NCBI GenBank assembly: GCA_922989275.2
Contig: OV277867.1
Location: 3,844,001 to 3,908,000, forward strand
Reading direction: 5' to 3'
DNA length: 64,000 bases
Origin: Gari tellinella
Taxonomy: Eukaryota > Mollusca > Bivalvia > Cardiida > Psammobiidae
This document shows positions 12,001 to 21,437 of this stretch, piece by piece. The translations under genes were made by a program, and so were the position numbers. The number at the start of each line of letters is the position of its first letter. The stretch's first letter is position 1. Under the pieces are notes generated by a model. It was not told the DNA's origin. It searched no databases and was given only the letters and a program-made list of their open reading frames with translations.

Positions 12001-15000
12001 TTATTTGCACTGCAAACAGTTTGGAGCCAGATCAGACGCCGGGTAACCCGGCGTCTGATCAGGCTGCAAACTGTTTGCCACCAAGATAAACATGAATTAT
12101 CAGAATTGTCAAAAAGTTGTACTTTTCTATGTTTTAGTGTTTTGCGTTTGCGTACGTTTGCGTTTAAACGGGAAAGAATAACAGATTCTCCACTGTAGCA
12201 AACGCGCATTTTGGCATCATTGATAATGAAAGGGATAAACTGAACGCCGCTTTATCTATCAGGATTCAAATTTTTGCAAATTCCTGCCAGGCCGCTTTTA
12301 GCTAGCAAAGGGAGAAATGAATTCTAGTTAAAGTGGTGATTTTCATTTCAGAAATCAAGGACAATACAAACTTCAGGTGGTGACCATGATCCAGAGGCTA
12401 CACACTCATTTCTACACAACCACCATGACAAAGAAATAATTGTAATGACAGAGACAGACACAATGACCAACAATGGTGATACGTATCAACGTGCAATAGT
12501 CTCCAAATACACCAAAGCGGAAACAGAGATTTCTGCAGATCTATTTGAGAACACCTCTAAGAACAATGAAACTAATACAGACACGCACGTATTAGATAAA
12601 GACTCCGTGAATACAGCAATCGGATGCTCTAAACAATTATGTGAAGTAGATGCACGGGGACCCAGATGGCGAGAAGACTTTCAACATTTATTTCATATAA
12701 GCATTTTAAAAGATCCTGCCTTCATTATCATGCTGGTTTCATATTTATTTGAAGGACTTGCCTACTCCATTCCGTTTACATTCCTGCCTGATCTAACTGT
12801 GACATTAGGATATACAAGATCAGACGCAGCCGTCCTTCTATCCGCAATAGCCATTGCCAACACTGTTAGCCGGGTACCAGTCGGACTATTGGCAGACATG
12901 ACATGTGTCAAAAAACTATACATGTATATATGTGCTCTGGCTTTGGTTGGAGTATTTTTAATCTTAGTAGCATTTTCCAAGGATTACAAAGTTCTACTAT
13001 GTTTCTGTATAATGTACGGAATATGTGTAGGTACGTATGACTGAAATTTATCAAGTTACAAACACAGGGTTGCCATAAATTGACATGAAAAATCCTAAGA
13101 TTTCCAAAGTTGCATTTTTCAAGTGCGATTTTACGAATCGTACCTTTTACCCATCGCCTGTTTTTAGTTTTGTTGACACGTAGTTGCTTAAAGCAGGCTG
13201 AAAGTAAAGCAGAATGCGCCATAAGGCGCATTCTGCTTTACTTTCAGCCTGCTTTAAGCTACCATGAACTAGAAAAAAATCCGAAGATTTAGGAAAAATC
13301 CGGAGAAATGGCAGCCCTGCAAACACCGTATATTTAACCCTTTCACTGCGATTATCTTACCTCCTACTAAATTCTAGACATCCCATTGGTCAACGAGGTC
13401 CCGAGAAGACTCCATAAATAACAGTATTGGGTTAGTAAAATTCATATTAGGTCTGTACAAGAGTTAATTCCCTTACTTGAAGCCATATTGTTTTCTCCAA
13501 CTTACCATGATCATTCATGTTTTTCCGAACTTAGTTTTTGAAAATACATAACAGATGAGTTATGCTTTATCGGCCTGAAATTCTAAACATAAGTAAGTTT
13601 TATAATGATAAAAAAAAATAAAAAAAAATATATATATATATATAGACGGAAAATGTAAAATATCCCGGCAAATGCCGGACCGGCAAAAGTATATATAATT
13701 GTAAAGGTAAAAATGACTAAACACACCTTCTATTTTTTCTTTTTTATTACCATACGCGTTTCGCCTCTCGGCTCATCAGTGATTGTAATATATTTGTTGC
13801 TATGACGTGGCGTCAAATATATATATATATGTAAACGCTCTTGAGTAATAAAATTAGTTGTTTCTCTTTTCTTTACTGTTATAAGGATGTAATTTATAAT
13901 AGTTGTTCTAACACCTTTAACGTGTTTCGAAAAGAGTATCTATCGGGAGTAAATGGTTAAAATATAGATATATGCTAGAAAAATATACAAATTGATACGT
14001 GTAGAAGATTATAGATTTGAGGTACTCTGTTTAGATATAGTGTGAGACAGCGATTGATCTATTTTAGCATTTTGCGGTTGTTGTTAAGAAAGAGTTACGT
14101 CCGCTCAAAGCCATACTATCATGCGTGTAAATGCTTGAAATTAAAAGTTGTCGCCTCGGTAACATTATAATGATAATGTACTGCTTAGAGATGACGCTAT
14201 TGCTTACAGTGGAGAATCTGTTATTCTTTCCCGTTTAAACGCAAACGAAACGCAAACGCAAAGTACTAAAACGTAGAAAAGTACACCTTTTGGACAATTC
14301 TGATGAATCATGTTTATATTGGTTGCAAACAGTTTGGAGCCTGATCAGACGCCGGATCTGGCTCCAAACTGTTTGTAATGGAAAAAATAGTTTTAGCGTA
14401 AACGCGTTTATTGGGAAAGAATAACGTTTTCTCCACTGTATTTGTATTGTTTCTGCTAAGGTTTAACGTCCCTTCGAGGTGCTGAAACTATGTCATCCCT
14501 TGATTGCTATGTTTTTCATTAATTCTAAAATTAGAACTTCATGTTTCAAGTTTATTTGAACAACAACATGATACAAACCTTAATTATTACAGTGGAGAAT
14601 CTGTTATTCTTTCCCGTTTAAACGCAAACGTATGCAAACGCAAAACACTAAAACGTAGAAAATGACAACTTTTTGACAATTCTGTTTATCTTGGTGGCAA
14701 ACAGTTTGGAGCCTGATCAGACGCCGGGTTACTGTTTGCACTGCAAATAATAGTTTTAGCGTAAACGCGTTTATTGGGAAAGAATAACGTTTTCTCTACT
14801 GTACTAATATTCATAGAATTAAATAATTATAATACGTCGTAGAATAAAACTTATGCAAAATACAAAAAGTAGATGTTTTTGGAACGTAAAGTGGGGTAAT
14901 TCATGAGGTTTACATAAAGTATAGATTAAACTTAAAATATTTCAAATCAAACGTAGTCCGTAAGATTTATTCGTTATGCCATGCTTATTGTACCTAATAT

Positions 15001-17874
15001 GGAATATACAGTGCCATCGCCTCGTCCCACATTAATTTTTAATGGCACTGTATATTCCATATTAGGTACAGTGGAGAATCTGTTATTCTTTCCCAATAAA
15101 CGCGTTTACGCTCAAACTATTATTTGCAGTGCAAACAGTTTGGAGCCAGATCAGACGCCGGGTAACCCGGCGTCTGATCAGGCTCCAAACTGTTTGCCAC
15201 CAAGATAAACATGAAATATCAGAATTGTCCAAAAGTTGTTCTTTTCTACGCTTTAGTGCTTTGCGTTTGCGTACGTTTGCGTTTAAACGGGAAAGAATAA
15301 CAGATTCTCCACTGTACACTAAGCACGACATTACTAATATTATGACGCCAATATCCGTCTAACAAATTATCTGCCATAACATCGTCTGCTTTTGTTGCTA
15401 AAGTTTCAACTATTTTAGGAGTGTCAACCAATTTAGATTCGAATCAAACGCATCTAAAGTGTTTGCATATGTTAACCCTTAGCCTGCCACTCACGACAAT
15501 AGCTGCATATGCAAACAGCTTGGATCCGGATGAGACGCCGAGTAACTCGGCGTCTCATCCGGATCCAAGCTGTTTGGCACTTGGACAACATTTTCAGCAA
15601 TTTTGAGCAACTTTGAAGCACTTTGAAACTTGAAGCAGACGAGAAATATAGCAGACGACAATTTATTTGGCGGGCTAAGGGTTAATGTAAAATAGCTTGG
15701 CAGTGAAATAATTAATCATATTTACAATCAACAACCAGTGTCTCCCGTACGAACTATCTACTTTACATTCAATATGTTTTAAATCAATATCAAACAATGT
15801 TTGTTTTACTCCTTTATACGTATGACGGTGGCTTAAGTGTCATGTCCTTAATATTTGCTTTAACTCATTCAACTTTAAGTAACTCTTGTGGGTTATTATG
15901 TTCCCTTGTGGATTTTTTCGTATCTAAAACAGGAACCAATCTACTTGGAATTTTAGCAGTTTATTTAATATATTAAAACCTTTAAAAATATTCTATCCTG
16001 AAACCGTAAGACCCAGACCTTTTATATTAGGCATCTAGTTTTGCCTTATGGTCCTCTACCAAAATTGTTCAAATCATGACTCCTGTTTTAAAAATGGCCC
16101 TGCCCCGGGGCTTATCAGTTCACATAGACTTACCCAGGAAACCCTTTAAAAAATCTTCTAGTCTGAAACTGTAACTGTTGTCAGAATTGAATAATATTTG
16201 AATGAATAATAATTAAGAACACCCTTTATTAGGGACTTTTATATCGTTTCTATATATTTTCAGTTTTGCTCAAACAGTAATAATGACAAAAGGATTCTGA
16301 GTTACTTCTTCATGCAACAGTCCACATACATGCAATGACAAACTTCATTTTGCATTTAGTACAATACAATAGTTCCTCAGGTGAGCGCTTTTTGGCCGCA
16401 TGCGGCTCTTGTAAGGCTTTATAAACGCGTTAACTGGGAAATATATTCCTCTCCACCAGAGACAGTGTATACAGTACTGAACCTTAATAAATTAAATTGA
16501 TAATCGCAAGCGAATTGCCATCGAATTGCCATCGAATTGCCATCGAATTGCCATCGAATCGGGCGCTTCAAAAAACAAATCCTACGTTGAAAATCTTTAC
16601 GCGAATTTTCCGAAGCGGTTTTGACAAATATGGAATCGAAAAAAATAACGAAGGCATATTTGCGAACATTTGGGAGAGACAACATTCAAGAAAACTTACC
16701 CGAGGGTAAAGTTACAATTTTGAATCGCAAGCGAATTGCCATCGAATTGCAAGCGAATTGCCATCGAATTGCAAGCGAATCGCAAAAATTGTTAATTTAA
16801 TAAGGTTCAGTACTGTACCATACACTGTCTCTGTCTCCACTGTACAAGTACATGTATTTTTTTGTGAAAGCAAGCAATTATCGTTATCTGTCTACGAATG
16901 TAACTAAATTTTGGCGCAATCTTTATTTTTCAGGATCGTATGTAGTTTTACTACCTCTGGTGCTAGCGGATCTATTCGGTGACAAGTTGTTGTCTGAAAC
17001 AAAGGGATTTACTTGTTTCGTTAACGGGGTGGCTGGCCTCATTGGATTGCCTATTTCGGGTAGGTCACCATACAGTGGAGAAAACGTTATTCTTTCCCAA
17101 TAAACGCGTTTACGCTAAAACTATTATTTGCAGTGCAAACAGTTTGGAGCCAGATCAGACGCCGGGTTACCCGGCGTCTGATCAGGCTCCAAACTGTTTG
17201 TCACCAAGATAAACAAGAATTATCAGAATTGTCCAAAAGTTGTACTTTTCTACGTTTTAGTGCTTTGCGTTTGCGTACGTTTGCGTTTAAACGGGAAAGA
17301 ATAACAGATTATCCACTGTAGCATAACATACAGTGGCGAAAGACGTTTATTACTCCCAACAAACGCGCTCGGTTAAAACATTTACAGTCGAAAATCAATA
17401 CTGCGAACTCGCTTATATCGATCATACCTGTATTTCATAAGTTGAATTTTGACAAGTCGATCTCGCTTAAGTCGAGCACACCCGTATTTAAAAGTTAAAA
17501 TATTCCTAAGCCTGGTGAGTGGTAAGTGGGTAAGACACGTTTTAACTTTGAAATACGGGTATGTTCGAACTAACGCGAGTTCGAGGTATCGAGTAATCGA
17601 CTGTAACACAATTGGAGTCAGTACATCGTGTATTCGCCCTTTTACACAGAGGTGATCTGCATTGTAGACATAAACAGATACTTTTGTTCCAGGTAAGAAC
17701 TGTTGTGACTATCCTCTAGTATAATAACGTAGGTATGTGTTTATACTTTCAGGTGCCTTGTTTGATGCCAGTGGAAATTATACTCAGTCGTTCGTGCTTG
17801 CAGGATCAGAGTATCTCATAGGCGGAGTAATCCTCATACTTACAACGTGTACGCATATAAAAAAAAGACTCTAG
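2886..17874 (+). CDS. Monocarboxylate-transporter-like gene (SLC16 family, MFS), 5'-truncated by window edge
   Basis: Six exons (2886-3029, 4637-4738, 10012-10163, 12352-13030, 16934-17059, 17753-17874) join in frame, 1325 nt including the stop. SLC16 proteins are 12-helix plasma-membrane carriers that usually move lactate, pyruvate or related solutes, often with a proton. Seen here: the Gly-Pro-Val entry to TM2 with an FGCRAVTVAGG loop, the YFVRRRALAMGIAVCGSG segment (TM4-5), a GWRGTLL segment before TM6, a long hydrophilic loop between TM6 and TM7, then TM7-12 and a short tail ending HIKKRL. The 144-bp first exon matches a conserved SLC16 exon size as I recall it. The TM1 exon with the DGGWGWVV motif is absent, so it should lie left of base 1 behind an intron over 2.8 kb. 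The substrate cannot be read; it is closer to the MCT9/12/13/14-type group than to a proven lactate carrier. No poly(A) signal was identified after 17874. Confidence 0.9.
3033..3110. mobile_element. Family A-like MITE fragment at a splice donor
   Basis: tacaggagaatatgttatat then ccgtttaaacgaaac resembles the left end of family A. It begins at intron position +4 of the preceding SLC16 exon. The right end is not recognisable. Confidence 0.65.
3178..3355. mobile_element. Family G element, copy 1
   Basis: A hairpin of ggcaaacagcttgaatccag against its imperfect inverse is followed by ccctccc..acgactc and gtcgttgtagggagggagca. The same layout recurs at 30906, 54262 and 54925. Confidence 0.6.
3786..3880 (-). 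pseudogene. tRNA-like module 1
   Basis: On the minus strand an A-box-like tagccgagggcgtaaaggc and a B-box ggttcgaatcc lie about 50 nt apart, with a long variable arm like a Leu/Ser tRNA, then a run of T at 3772-3787. The acceptor ends do not pair, so it is a tRNA-derived remnant, possibly a SINE head. Confidence 0.5.
3881..4328. other. Intron spacer, nothing recognised
   Basis: AT-rich DNA between the tRNA-like module and a family A MITE. No exon, array or inverted repeat stands out. Confidence 0.4.
4329..4578. mobile_element. Family A MITE, copy 2
   Basis: Full-length, 250 bp. It ends 58 nt before the SLC16 exon at 4637. Confidence 0.92.
4637..4738 (+). CDS. SLC16-like exon: TM4-TM5 loop
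   Basis: Acceptor tttgttgcag, donor g|gtatga. The 102-bp exon is phase 1 to phase 1 and encodes IGFSLLVIPFNVMIVQYFVR followed by RRALAMGIAVCGSG, the typical short basic loop of SLC16 carriers. It is sandwiched between two family A MITEs, one ending at 4578 and one starting at 4763. Confidence 0.9.
4763..4981. mobile_element. Family A MITE, copy 3 (shortened)
   Basis: 219 bp with both ends. One arm of the central hairpin is shortened (missing the ccgggtaacccgg tip). It starts 24 nt after the exon ending at 4738. Confidence 0.9.
5375..5480. repeat. Diverged units of the ~65-bp satellite
   Basis: acatctattgacagcaggta, tggaaaca and ttttcac blocks match the array at 7214-9650, from which they are separated by two inserted elements. 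Confidence 0.6.
5816..6240. mobile_element. ~400-bp palindrome-headed repeat, copy 1
   Basis: A long hairpin (tttaataaacgaattgacta against tagtcaacgagtttattaaa, loop gagccttggcgagc) is followed by ~250 bp with ctacatgcagcgcttatgga and ccggagcccaaaaaacgata. A second copy lies at 21438-21842. Confidence 0.75.
6713..6793 (+). pseudogene. tRNA-like module 2
   Basis: gtcgatagagcaagag as D-arm/A-box, an anticodon-like loop tttgtaaca, and B-box gggttcgaatccc with four paired T-stem bases. It looks like a decayed Thr(TGT)-type tRNA; the acceptor stem is not closed. Confidence 0.5.
6965..7041 (-). pseudogene. tRNA-like module 3
   Basis: On the minus strand ttagcgcaagtggtaagaga and the B-box ggttcgaacccc, then a long T-run (plus strand A-run at 6930-6946). 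The acceptor stem is not paired. Confidence 0.5.
7214..7911. repeat. ~65-bp satellite array, left part
   Basis: About ten units of the form gacatctacatacgacaggt, atggaaacatgcttttcaca, taataatactttaactagtg. The array resumes at 9299 after an insertion. Confidence 0.92.
7912..9298. mobile_element. 1.38-kb TA-inserted element with CAGTGGTAAATACGC ends
   Basis: Terminal repeats cagtggtaaatacgctattc / gaatagcgtatttaccactg, flanked by TA, sit exactly inside a satellite unit (gacatcta|tacatacgac). Subterminal gcgttcgttaagcgttcgtt iterations occur at both ends. The CAGTGG tip and TA site match family A, so this may be a longer relative. The 75-codon ORF at 8968-9195 matches nothing I know. Confidence 0.88.
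9299..9660. repeat. ~65-bp satellite array, right part
   Basis: Three to four good units followed by decayed ones (caggtatgggg, atggcttt), continuing the array broken at 7911. Confidence 0.85.
9749..9998. mobile_element. Family A MITE, copy 4
   Basis: Full-length, 250 bp, ending 13 nt upstream of the SLC16 exon at 10012. Confidence 0.93.
10012..10163 (+). CDS. SLC16-like exon: TM5-TM6
   Basis: Acceptor tattccaatgcag, donor aag|gtatgt. It encodes VGSIVFSPLTKLLIDEFGWR then a hydrophobic helix ending MRPLLADRNGK; phase 1 in, phase 0 out. A family A MITE ends at 9998, only 13 nt before the exon, so its terminal sequence (cagattctccactgta) supplies most of the region where the polypyrimidine tract should lie. 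Confidence 0.9.
10164..10805. other. Intron spacer with small hairpins
   Basis: Contains a hairpin remnant of the family G/H core at about 10700-10773 (aaacactttgaatcctgatc) and otherwise AT-rich DNA. Confidence 0.45.
10806..11056. mobile_element. Family E MITE, copy 1 (TTAA)
   Basis: About 250 bp between TTAA sites: ttaaccatttgaaccctaat, hairpin caaacagtgaagacccagat with apex ggctccgaaaggagcc, and gggaggaaagagttaa at the other end. Confidence 0.85.
11113..11751. mobile_element. Family B MITE split by an hAT-like insertion
   Basis: Left end cacccattacccca and right end tatggggtaatgggttaa. The core hairpin is aagcaggttgaaagtaaagc / inverse. A 380-bp element interrupts it after the first ~14 bp. 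Confidence 0.85.
11127..11506. mobile_element. hAT-like non-autonomous element nested in family B
   Basis: Terminal repeats cacaggtacttgacacatac / inverse (~40 bp), flanked by an 8-bp direct repeat CATTACCC (11119-11126 and 11507-11514). A partial second copy lies at 26568-26820. Confidence 0.85.
11791..12236. mobile_element. Family N element split by a family A MITE
   Basis: ttaaccctttcatgatcaaa .. gataatgaaaggg ends with the cttcgccgccat block inside. The family A copy sits at a TA in the hairpin tip. Confidence 0.7.
11948..12197. mobile_element. Family A MITE, copy 5 (inverted)
   Basis: 250 bp, reverse orientation to copy 1, nested in the family N element at a TA dinucleotide. Confidence 0.92.
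12352..13030 (+). CDS. SLC16-like exon: central cytosolic loop and TM7-TM9
   Basis: The largest exon, 679 bp, acceptor tttcatttcag, donor g|gtacgt. The first ~105 codons are hydrophilic (rich in Thr, Asp, Asn, Glu) and form the TM6-TM7 loop. The rest encodes DPAFIIMLVSYLFEGLAYS and two to three more helices. In the TM8 motif that in MCT1 reads D-x3-R, the Arg is kept (codon 12871-12873) but the Asp position is Asn (12859-12861). A family C element begins 34 nt after the donor. Confidence 0.92.
13065..13319. mobile_element. Family C MITE, copy 1 (hAT-like)
   Basis: 255 bp, cagggttgccat .. atggcagccctg, with core 2 hairpin taaagcaggctgaaagtaaa. Flanks share CAAACAC, a probable target duplication. 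It starts 34 nt after an SLC16 exon. Confidence 0.9.
13320..14204. other. Intron spacer with AT microsatellites
   Basis: (AT)n tracts near 13628-13645 and 13820-13832. No other structure recognised. Confidence 0.5.
14205..14440. mobile_element. Family A MITE, copy 6
   Basis: Both ends intact; the central hairpin lacks its ggttacccgg tip. Confidence 0.9.
14588..14803. mobile_element. Family A MITE, copy 7
   Basis: Both ends intact (right end tctctactgta). Most of the right core arm is deleted. Confidence 0.88.
14989..15068. repeat. Short perfect hairpin at a MITE insertion point
   Basis: tacctaatatggaatataca and its inverse flank a ~25-nt loop. A family A MITE is inserted exactly at the right foot, sharing the TA. 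Confidence 0.8.
15067..15316. mobile_element. Family A MITE, copy 8 (inverted)
   Basis: 250 bp, full length. Confidence 0.93.
15472..15685. mobile_element. Family F MITE, copy 1 (TTAA)
   Basis: 214 bp from ttaacccttagcctgcc to ggcgggctaagggttaa. Core hairpin caaacagcttggatccggat / inverse with apex gccgagtaactcggc. Confidence 0.92.
15686..16440. other. Intron spacer, nothing recognised
   Basis: AT-rich, no repeat or exon signal found. Confidence 0.4.
16457..16833. mobile_element. 377-bp element with 11-bp internal iterations
   Basis: Terminal repeats cagagacagtgtatacagta / inverse, flanked by a perfect 7-bp repeat TCTCCAC that belongs to a family A right end. Inside, cgaattgccat is repeated head to tail at 16511-16556 and again near 16732-16780. 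Confidence 0.8.
16934..17059 (+). CDS. SLC16-like exon: TM10-TM11
   Basis: Acceptor tatttttcag, donor g|gtaggt. The 126-bp exon is phase 1 to phase 1 and encodes SYVVLLPLVLADLFGDKLLS, then a Gly-rich helix ending GLIGLPISG, the conserved 'G...GPP/LPISG' region of SLC16. A complete family A MITE begins at 17071, 11 nt past the exon. Confidence 0.9.
17071..17320. mobile_element. Family A MITE, copy 9 (inverted)
   Basis: 250 bp, full length, starting 11 nt after the SLC16 exon ending at 17059. A further decayed A end lies at 17329-17384. Confidence 0.93.
17383..17605. mobile_element. TA MITE with TACAGTCGAA ends, copy 1
   Basis: tacagtcgaaaatcaatact .. gagtaatcgactgta, with internal arms gttttaactttgaaatacgg. 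It is a diverged relative of the element at 35091-35288. Confidence 0.6.
17753..17874 (+). CDS. SLC16-like terminal exon: TM12 and stop
   Basis: Acceptor tatactttcag. It encodes ALFDASGNYTQSFVLAGSEY, then the helix LIGGVILILTTC and a short basic tail, stop TAG at 17872-17874. The 'G-x-L-D-x-T-x-x-Y' motif before the last helix is typical of MCTs. The tail lacks the long acidic C-terminus of MCT1/4. Confidence 0.88.
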
Positions 17875-18043
17875 TATATACACACCGGCCCATGGATATA
17901 TATCAGCCAATTTCTGCGGACTACTTTCGGTGTAGAGTAACAAAATACGAATTAAACCCTTTCGCGACATGTCTTGAGTTTGCGAATAGTTTGTTTGGAT
18001 CAGGTTTCAAACTGTTTGACATCTTTCTTCAAGTTTCTTATGC

Positions 18044-18298
18044 CAGGGCTTCCATTTCTCCGGATTTTTCCTAAATCCCCGGATTTTTCCCCAGTTCATG
18101 GTAGCTTAAAGCAGACTGAAGGTAAAGTAGAATGCGCCTTAAGGCGCATTCTGCTTTACTTACAGTCTGCTTTAAGTAGTCGCATGTCAACAAAACAAGA
18201 AAAAGGCTATGGGGTAAAGGTACGATTCGTAAAATCGCACTTGAAAAATGCAAATTTGGAAATCTTAGGATTTTTTATGTCAACTTATGGCAGCCCTG
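18044..18298. mobile_element. Family C MITE, copy 2 (inverted)
   Basis: cagggcttccat .. atggcagccctg, core 2 hairpin, TTATGC shared by both flanks. It lies just downstream of the transporter stop codon. Confidence 0.9.
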
Positions 18299-18457
18299 TT
18301 ATGCTACAACGACATATCAAGGTTTCTTTTTTAGACATTGTTACAAAATCAAATCAAAATAAATTCAAAATATACTATTTTAATTCATATTTGGATTTTA
18401 TTTTCTATGTTTATTACGATGTTGTTTGATATGTAACGAATAACCATTTTGAAAATG

Positions 18458-18641
18458 CAGGGCTGTCGTAAGTTTAAATCCTAAGATTTCCAATTTTTCT
18501 AGTTTCAAGCGCGATTACTTGAAGCAGGTTGAAAGTAAAGCAGAATGCACCTGAAGGCGCATTCTGCTTTACTATTAACCTTCTTTATGCTAGTATCTTC
18601 TAGGATAGAAATACGAAAAGTTCGGAGAAATTGCAGCCCTG
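18458..18641. mobile_element. Family C MITE, copy 3 (decayed)
   Basis: cagggctgtcgtaa .. ttgcagccctg, 184 bp, with internal deletions but both ends. Flanks gaaaatg / gaaatgc. Confidence 0.82.
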
Positions 18642-19427
18642 GAAATGCCAAAGTGTTTCCCTGGAAAAAACGCCTTTGTGCAAAGTCAGCTGTTTCAAAG
18701 AATTGTTTTTGGTGAACATGATACAGTAATCTTATTTACTATTGTCCGAAAGTCAGACAACACGAAACACTAGTAATTATATAGGTAGTGCAAATGTTTC
18801 AAAAACGTAGTGCTTACGTTGCCGAAACGGTTTTATTTCAAAGCTAAGAATACTTAAAGGCACAATCCCGCTCAAATTGGTGTTTAAAACGCGCAATTTC
18901 TTATATGTGTGCATTTTCTATGTATTAAAACTAAGTGAAATCGAGTGTAAGAAGCCTGACATATGCACCCACTTCGTAAAGAATCCTACCTAAATGTGTC
19001 GAATTCTTATCGTGGTGGTTTACATTATAAGCGGGTTTGTTTACAAATAAGATTACGGGCTGGTTCCGAGAACTTTCGATCGATCGCATAAAGGTCACGT
19101 GATTGATTCGGCCGCGACAATGTGTATACATTACATCAGTTTAACGGCCAAACTTAAAGGAGTTGTCTCTCTTTGGTTGTAAAGCACTCGACTTGTTGTA
19201 TAGAATTATGCAAATGAGCTTTACCGAGTATGTCCGTAAATTTTCGTCGCTATTCAAAAATAAACAAACTTGATTACTTGTTTCCACAAATTTCACTGTT
19301 CGTTAGCAATATTGCTTCAAATATCACCACGTATTACTTCTTTTTATATGGAACGCTTACGATAGTGTCATAAATTTCATGTAAGAAAAATGTTTGATTC
19401 TGATTATGTGGGAGTAATATAGTGGCT
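18642..19427. other. Spacer with a diffuse repeat
   Basis: The stretch at about 19200-19400 (aatattgcttcaaatatcac, cataaatttcatg) has a diverged partner at 42370-42570. No gene seen. Confidence 0.45.
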
Positions 19428-19429
19428 TT

Positions 19430-20475
19430 AAGGTACTTCGCATACGGAAGTCACTCCTGCGGGCGAACGGAAATGCGTCTTCACGAAATAGACTTTTCTT
19501 GCACGTGCTTATACAAGAACATTTATATAAAGGAAATGTTGATAAGATTTAGTGTAGTTCTTAGCGCAGTCGGTAGAGAGGTTGACTAGCAATCCAAAGG
19601 TCATAGGTTCGATTCTCATTCGATCCACATATTTTTTTAATGAAGTGTCCGATTTATTGACTTGTCAATCCATAACGCAGTGATCAAGGGGCACGTTACA
19701 ATGTATATTTAGTCTTCGTTAATAAGCATTAGTGATGCTATATATACGGTCCAATTATATGTTCACTTACATGTACGTATTAGTTTAATGACTTACAAGT
19801 CAATAAAATCGGTATACATGTATGAGATTTGATCGAACTATAAAGCCACACATGAAAGCTTTTCAAGATCGATATTGCCCATTATTATGTTTAAACAATT
19901 TAGTTAACATTGTATGCAAGTCCATGCCATATTAATGCATTTTTATGGCAGAATTTTAATTTCAAGGTAGGTAACTGTGTCTCAACTTCAAATTTCCCAC
20001 ATTTTAATAAGAAAAAACTGTTATTACAACAAAGCCTGACTGTAATATTTTCTAATTTTTTGTGACCAACTACTTCATCAACCATATATGAGAATAAAAC
20101 GAAAAGAAATATACATTGAATGATTCACTTTTTTGTAATTCAATTTTTTAGCATTTTGCAAAATTTAAATAGCTGATAACATCTTTCTGAACACCTTTAT
20201 TCAAAATGTTTTTAGCCTTTCTTGTAATGAATGTTGTGGACTACTTATTGGACAAGACTTATAGTCATTAGCTTTATTTATTTTTGAAAAAAATTAAATC
20301 ATCAAAGATTCAAAATTCCAGGCCGTTTTTGTCAGAAAAAGAGACCTTCAAGACAAACCATACGATAATGTTTGCCTATATTTTCACACATTGTTTCTTA
20401 GGCTATAACAATTTTTCAAAAACCGTTTCATAACACCTTGTATGAAAACTAAGCGCACCCGTGAAGTACCTTAAA
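19430..20475. mobile_element. Possible ~1.05-kb element with ttaaggtacttc ends
   Basis: ttaaggtacttc (19431) and gaagtaccttaa (20463) form a short terminal inverted repeat. A tRNA-like module lies inside at 19553-19628. Only the ends support this. Confidence 0.4.
19553..19628 (+). pseudogene. tRNA-like module 4
   Basis: ttagcgcagtcggtagagag is a good D-arm/A-box, the anticodon region reads gactagcaatcc, and aggttcgattc is B-box-like. The T-stem and acceptor stem pair poorly, so I call it a pseudogene or SINE head. Confidence 0.55.
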
Positions 20476-20599
20476 TGTAAAATGGCATGAAAACACAAGA
20501 TAAAACGAAATGCAAACGTTGGCAAAATATTTTCATTTCAAAATGCGAAAACAAGAAAGAAACGCAACGAAACGTTTCAAAACATGTTTTCATTTGAAT

Positions 20600-20704
20600 C
20601 ATTCGTGTTTTTTCCCCACTGCGGCAACCCTGTGGAACAGAGAATCTAGAAGCGGCCCCAGCCTAGAGACCTTCAAAGTTGGGATCTCAGCAGCCTTTCA
20701 GTAA
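20600..20704 (+). pseudogene. LINE reverse-transcriptase C-terminal fragment
   Basis: FFPTAATLWNRESRSGPSLE then TFKVGI matches the 'FFP-x3-x-x-WN-LP ... SL-x-x-FK' tail of non-LTR retrotransposon proteins. Only this tail remains. Confidence 0.6.
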
Positions 20705-20747
20705 TCATCTCATTCAGTTTGAACCTTGGACTCTCCGTCACACATTG

Positions 20748-21001
20748 CAGGGCTGCCATTTCTGCGGATATTTCCTAAACCTTCGGATTTTTTTCTGATA
20801 CATTGTAGCTTAAAGCAGGCTGAAGGTAAAGCAGAATGCGCCTTAAGGCGCATTCTGCTTCACTTCCAGCCTGCTTTAAGTAGTCACATGTCAACAAAAC
20901 TAGAAACAGGCTATGTGATAAAGGTACGATTCGTAAAATCGCACTTGTAAATGCAAATTTGGAAATCTTAGGATTTTTCATGCCAACTTATGGAAGCCCT
21001 G
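20748..21001. mobile_element. Family C MITE, copy 4 (inverted)
   Basis: cagggctgccat .. tggaagccctg with core 2 hairpin; flanks share ACATTG. Confidence 0.9.
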
Positions 21002-21226
21002 ACATTGTACATACCATTAACATAATTTGGTGCGAGAATGCTGCAGATTGCGGCCCTGCACGACACGAAGAAGACTTATAAATTGGAACCATTTTCTTCA
21101 GTGGAGGATTAAACTAACGTCTTAATAATGCGTATATATGGAGCAATTGGTTACAAGAGACTCTCTTAACTGTTTGCAGAGGAATTTGACCCAGGATGAA
21201 TAGTTATTGTCACACACAGCAGATAC

Positions 21227-21350
21227 AGGGCTGCCATTTCTCCTGATTTTTCCGGTATCTTTCGATTTTTCTTAATTTCTTCGGACCTACGGAAATTTCC
21301 TGAAATCTTCGGATTTCTGCTTTTACTTTCAACATTTAGAATTTTATGAG
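21227..21350. mobile_element. Family C fragment
   Basis: Left end cagggctgccatttctcctg with iterated cttcggattt pieces and no right end. Confidence 0.6.
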
Positions 21351-21437
21351 TTTTTACTTAATATGGGTGTCAAGCAGTTTAGACCCAGATATGACGCCGC
21401 GTTAGGCTATATGCATAAGTATGTTTGTACATAGAGG

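Noticed and set aside
15083..15331. Repeated small ORFs over family A MITEs (e.g. 15083-15331, 17133-17321, 22940-23131, 35568-35831)
   Set aside because: The same LRRRVTRRLI-type peptide appears on both strands in every copy because the core is a palindrome. No start context, no homology.
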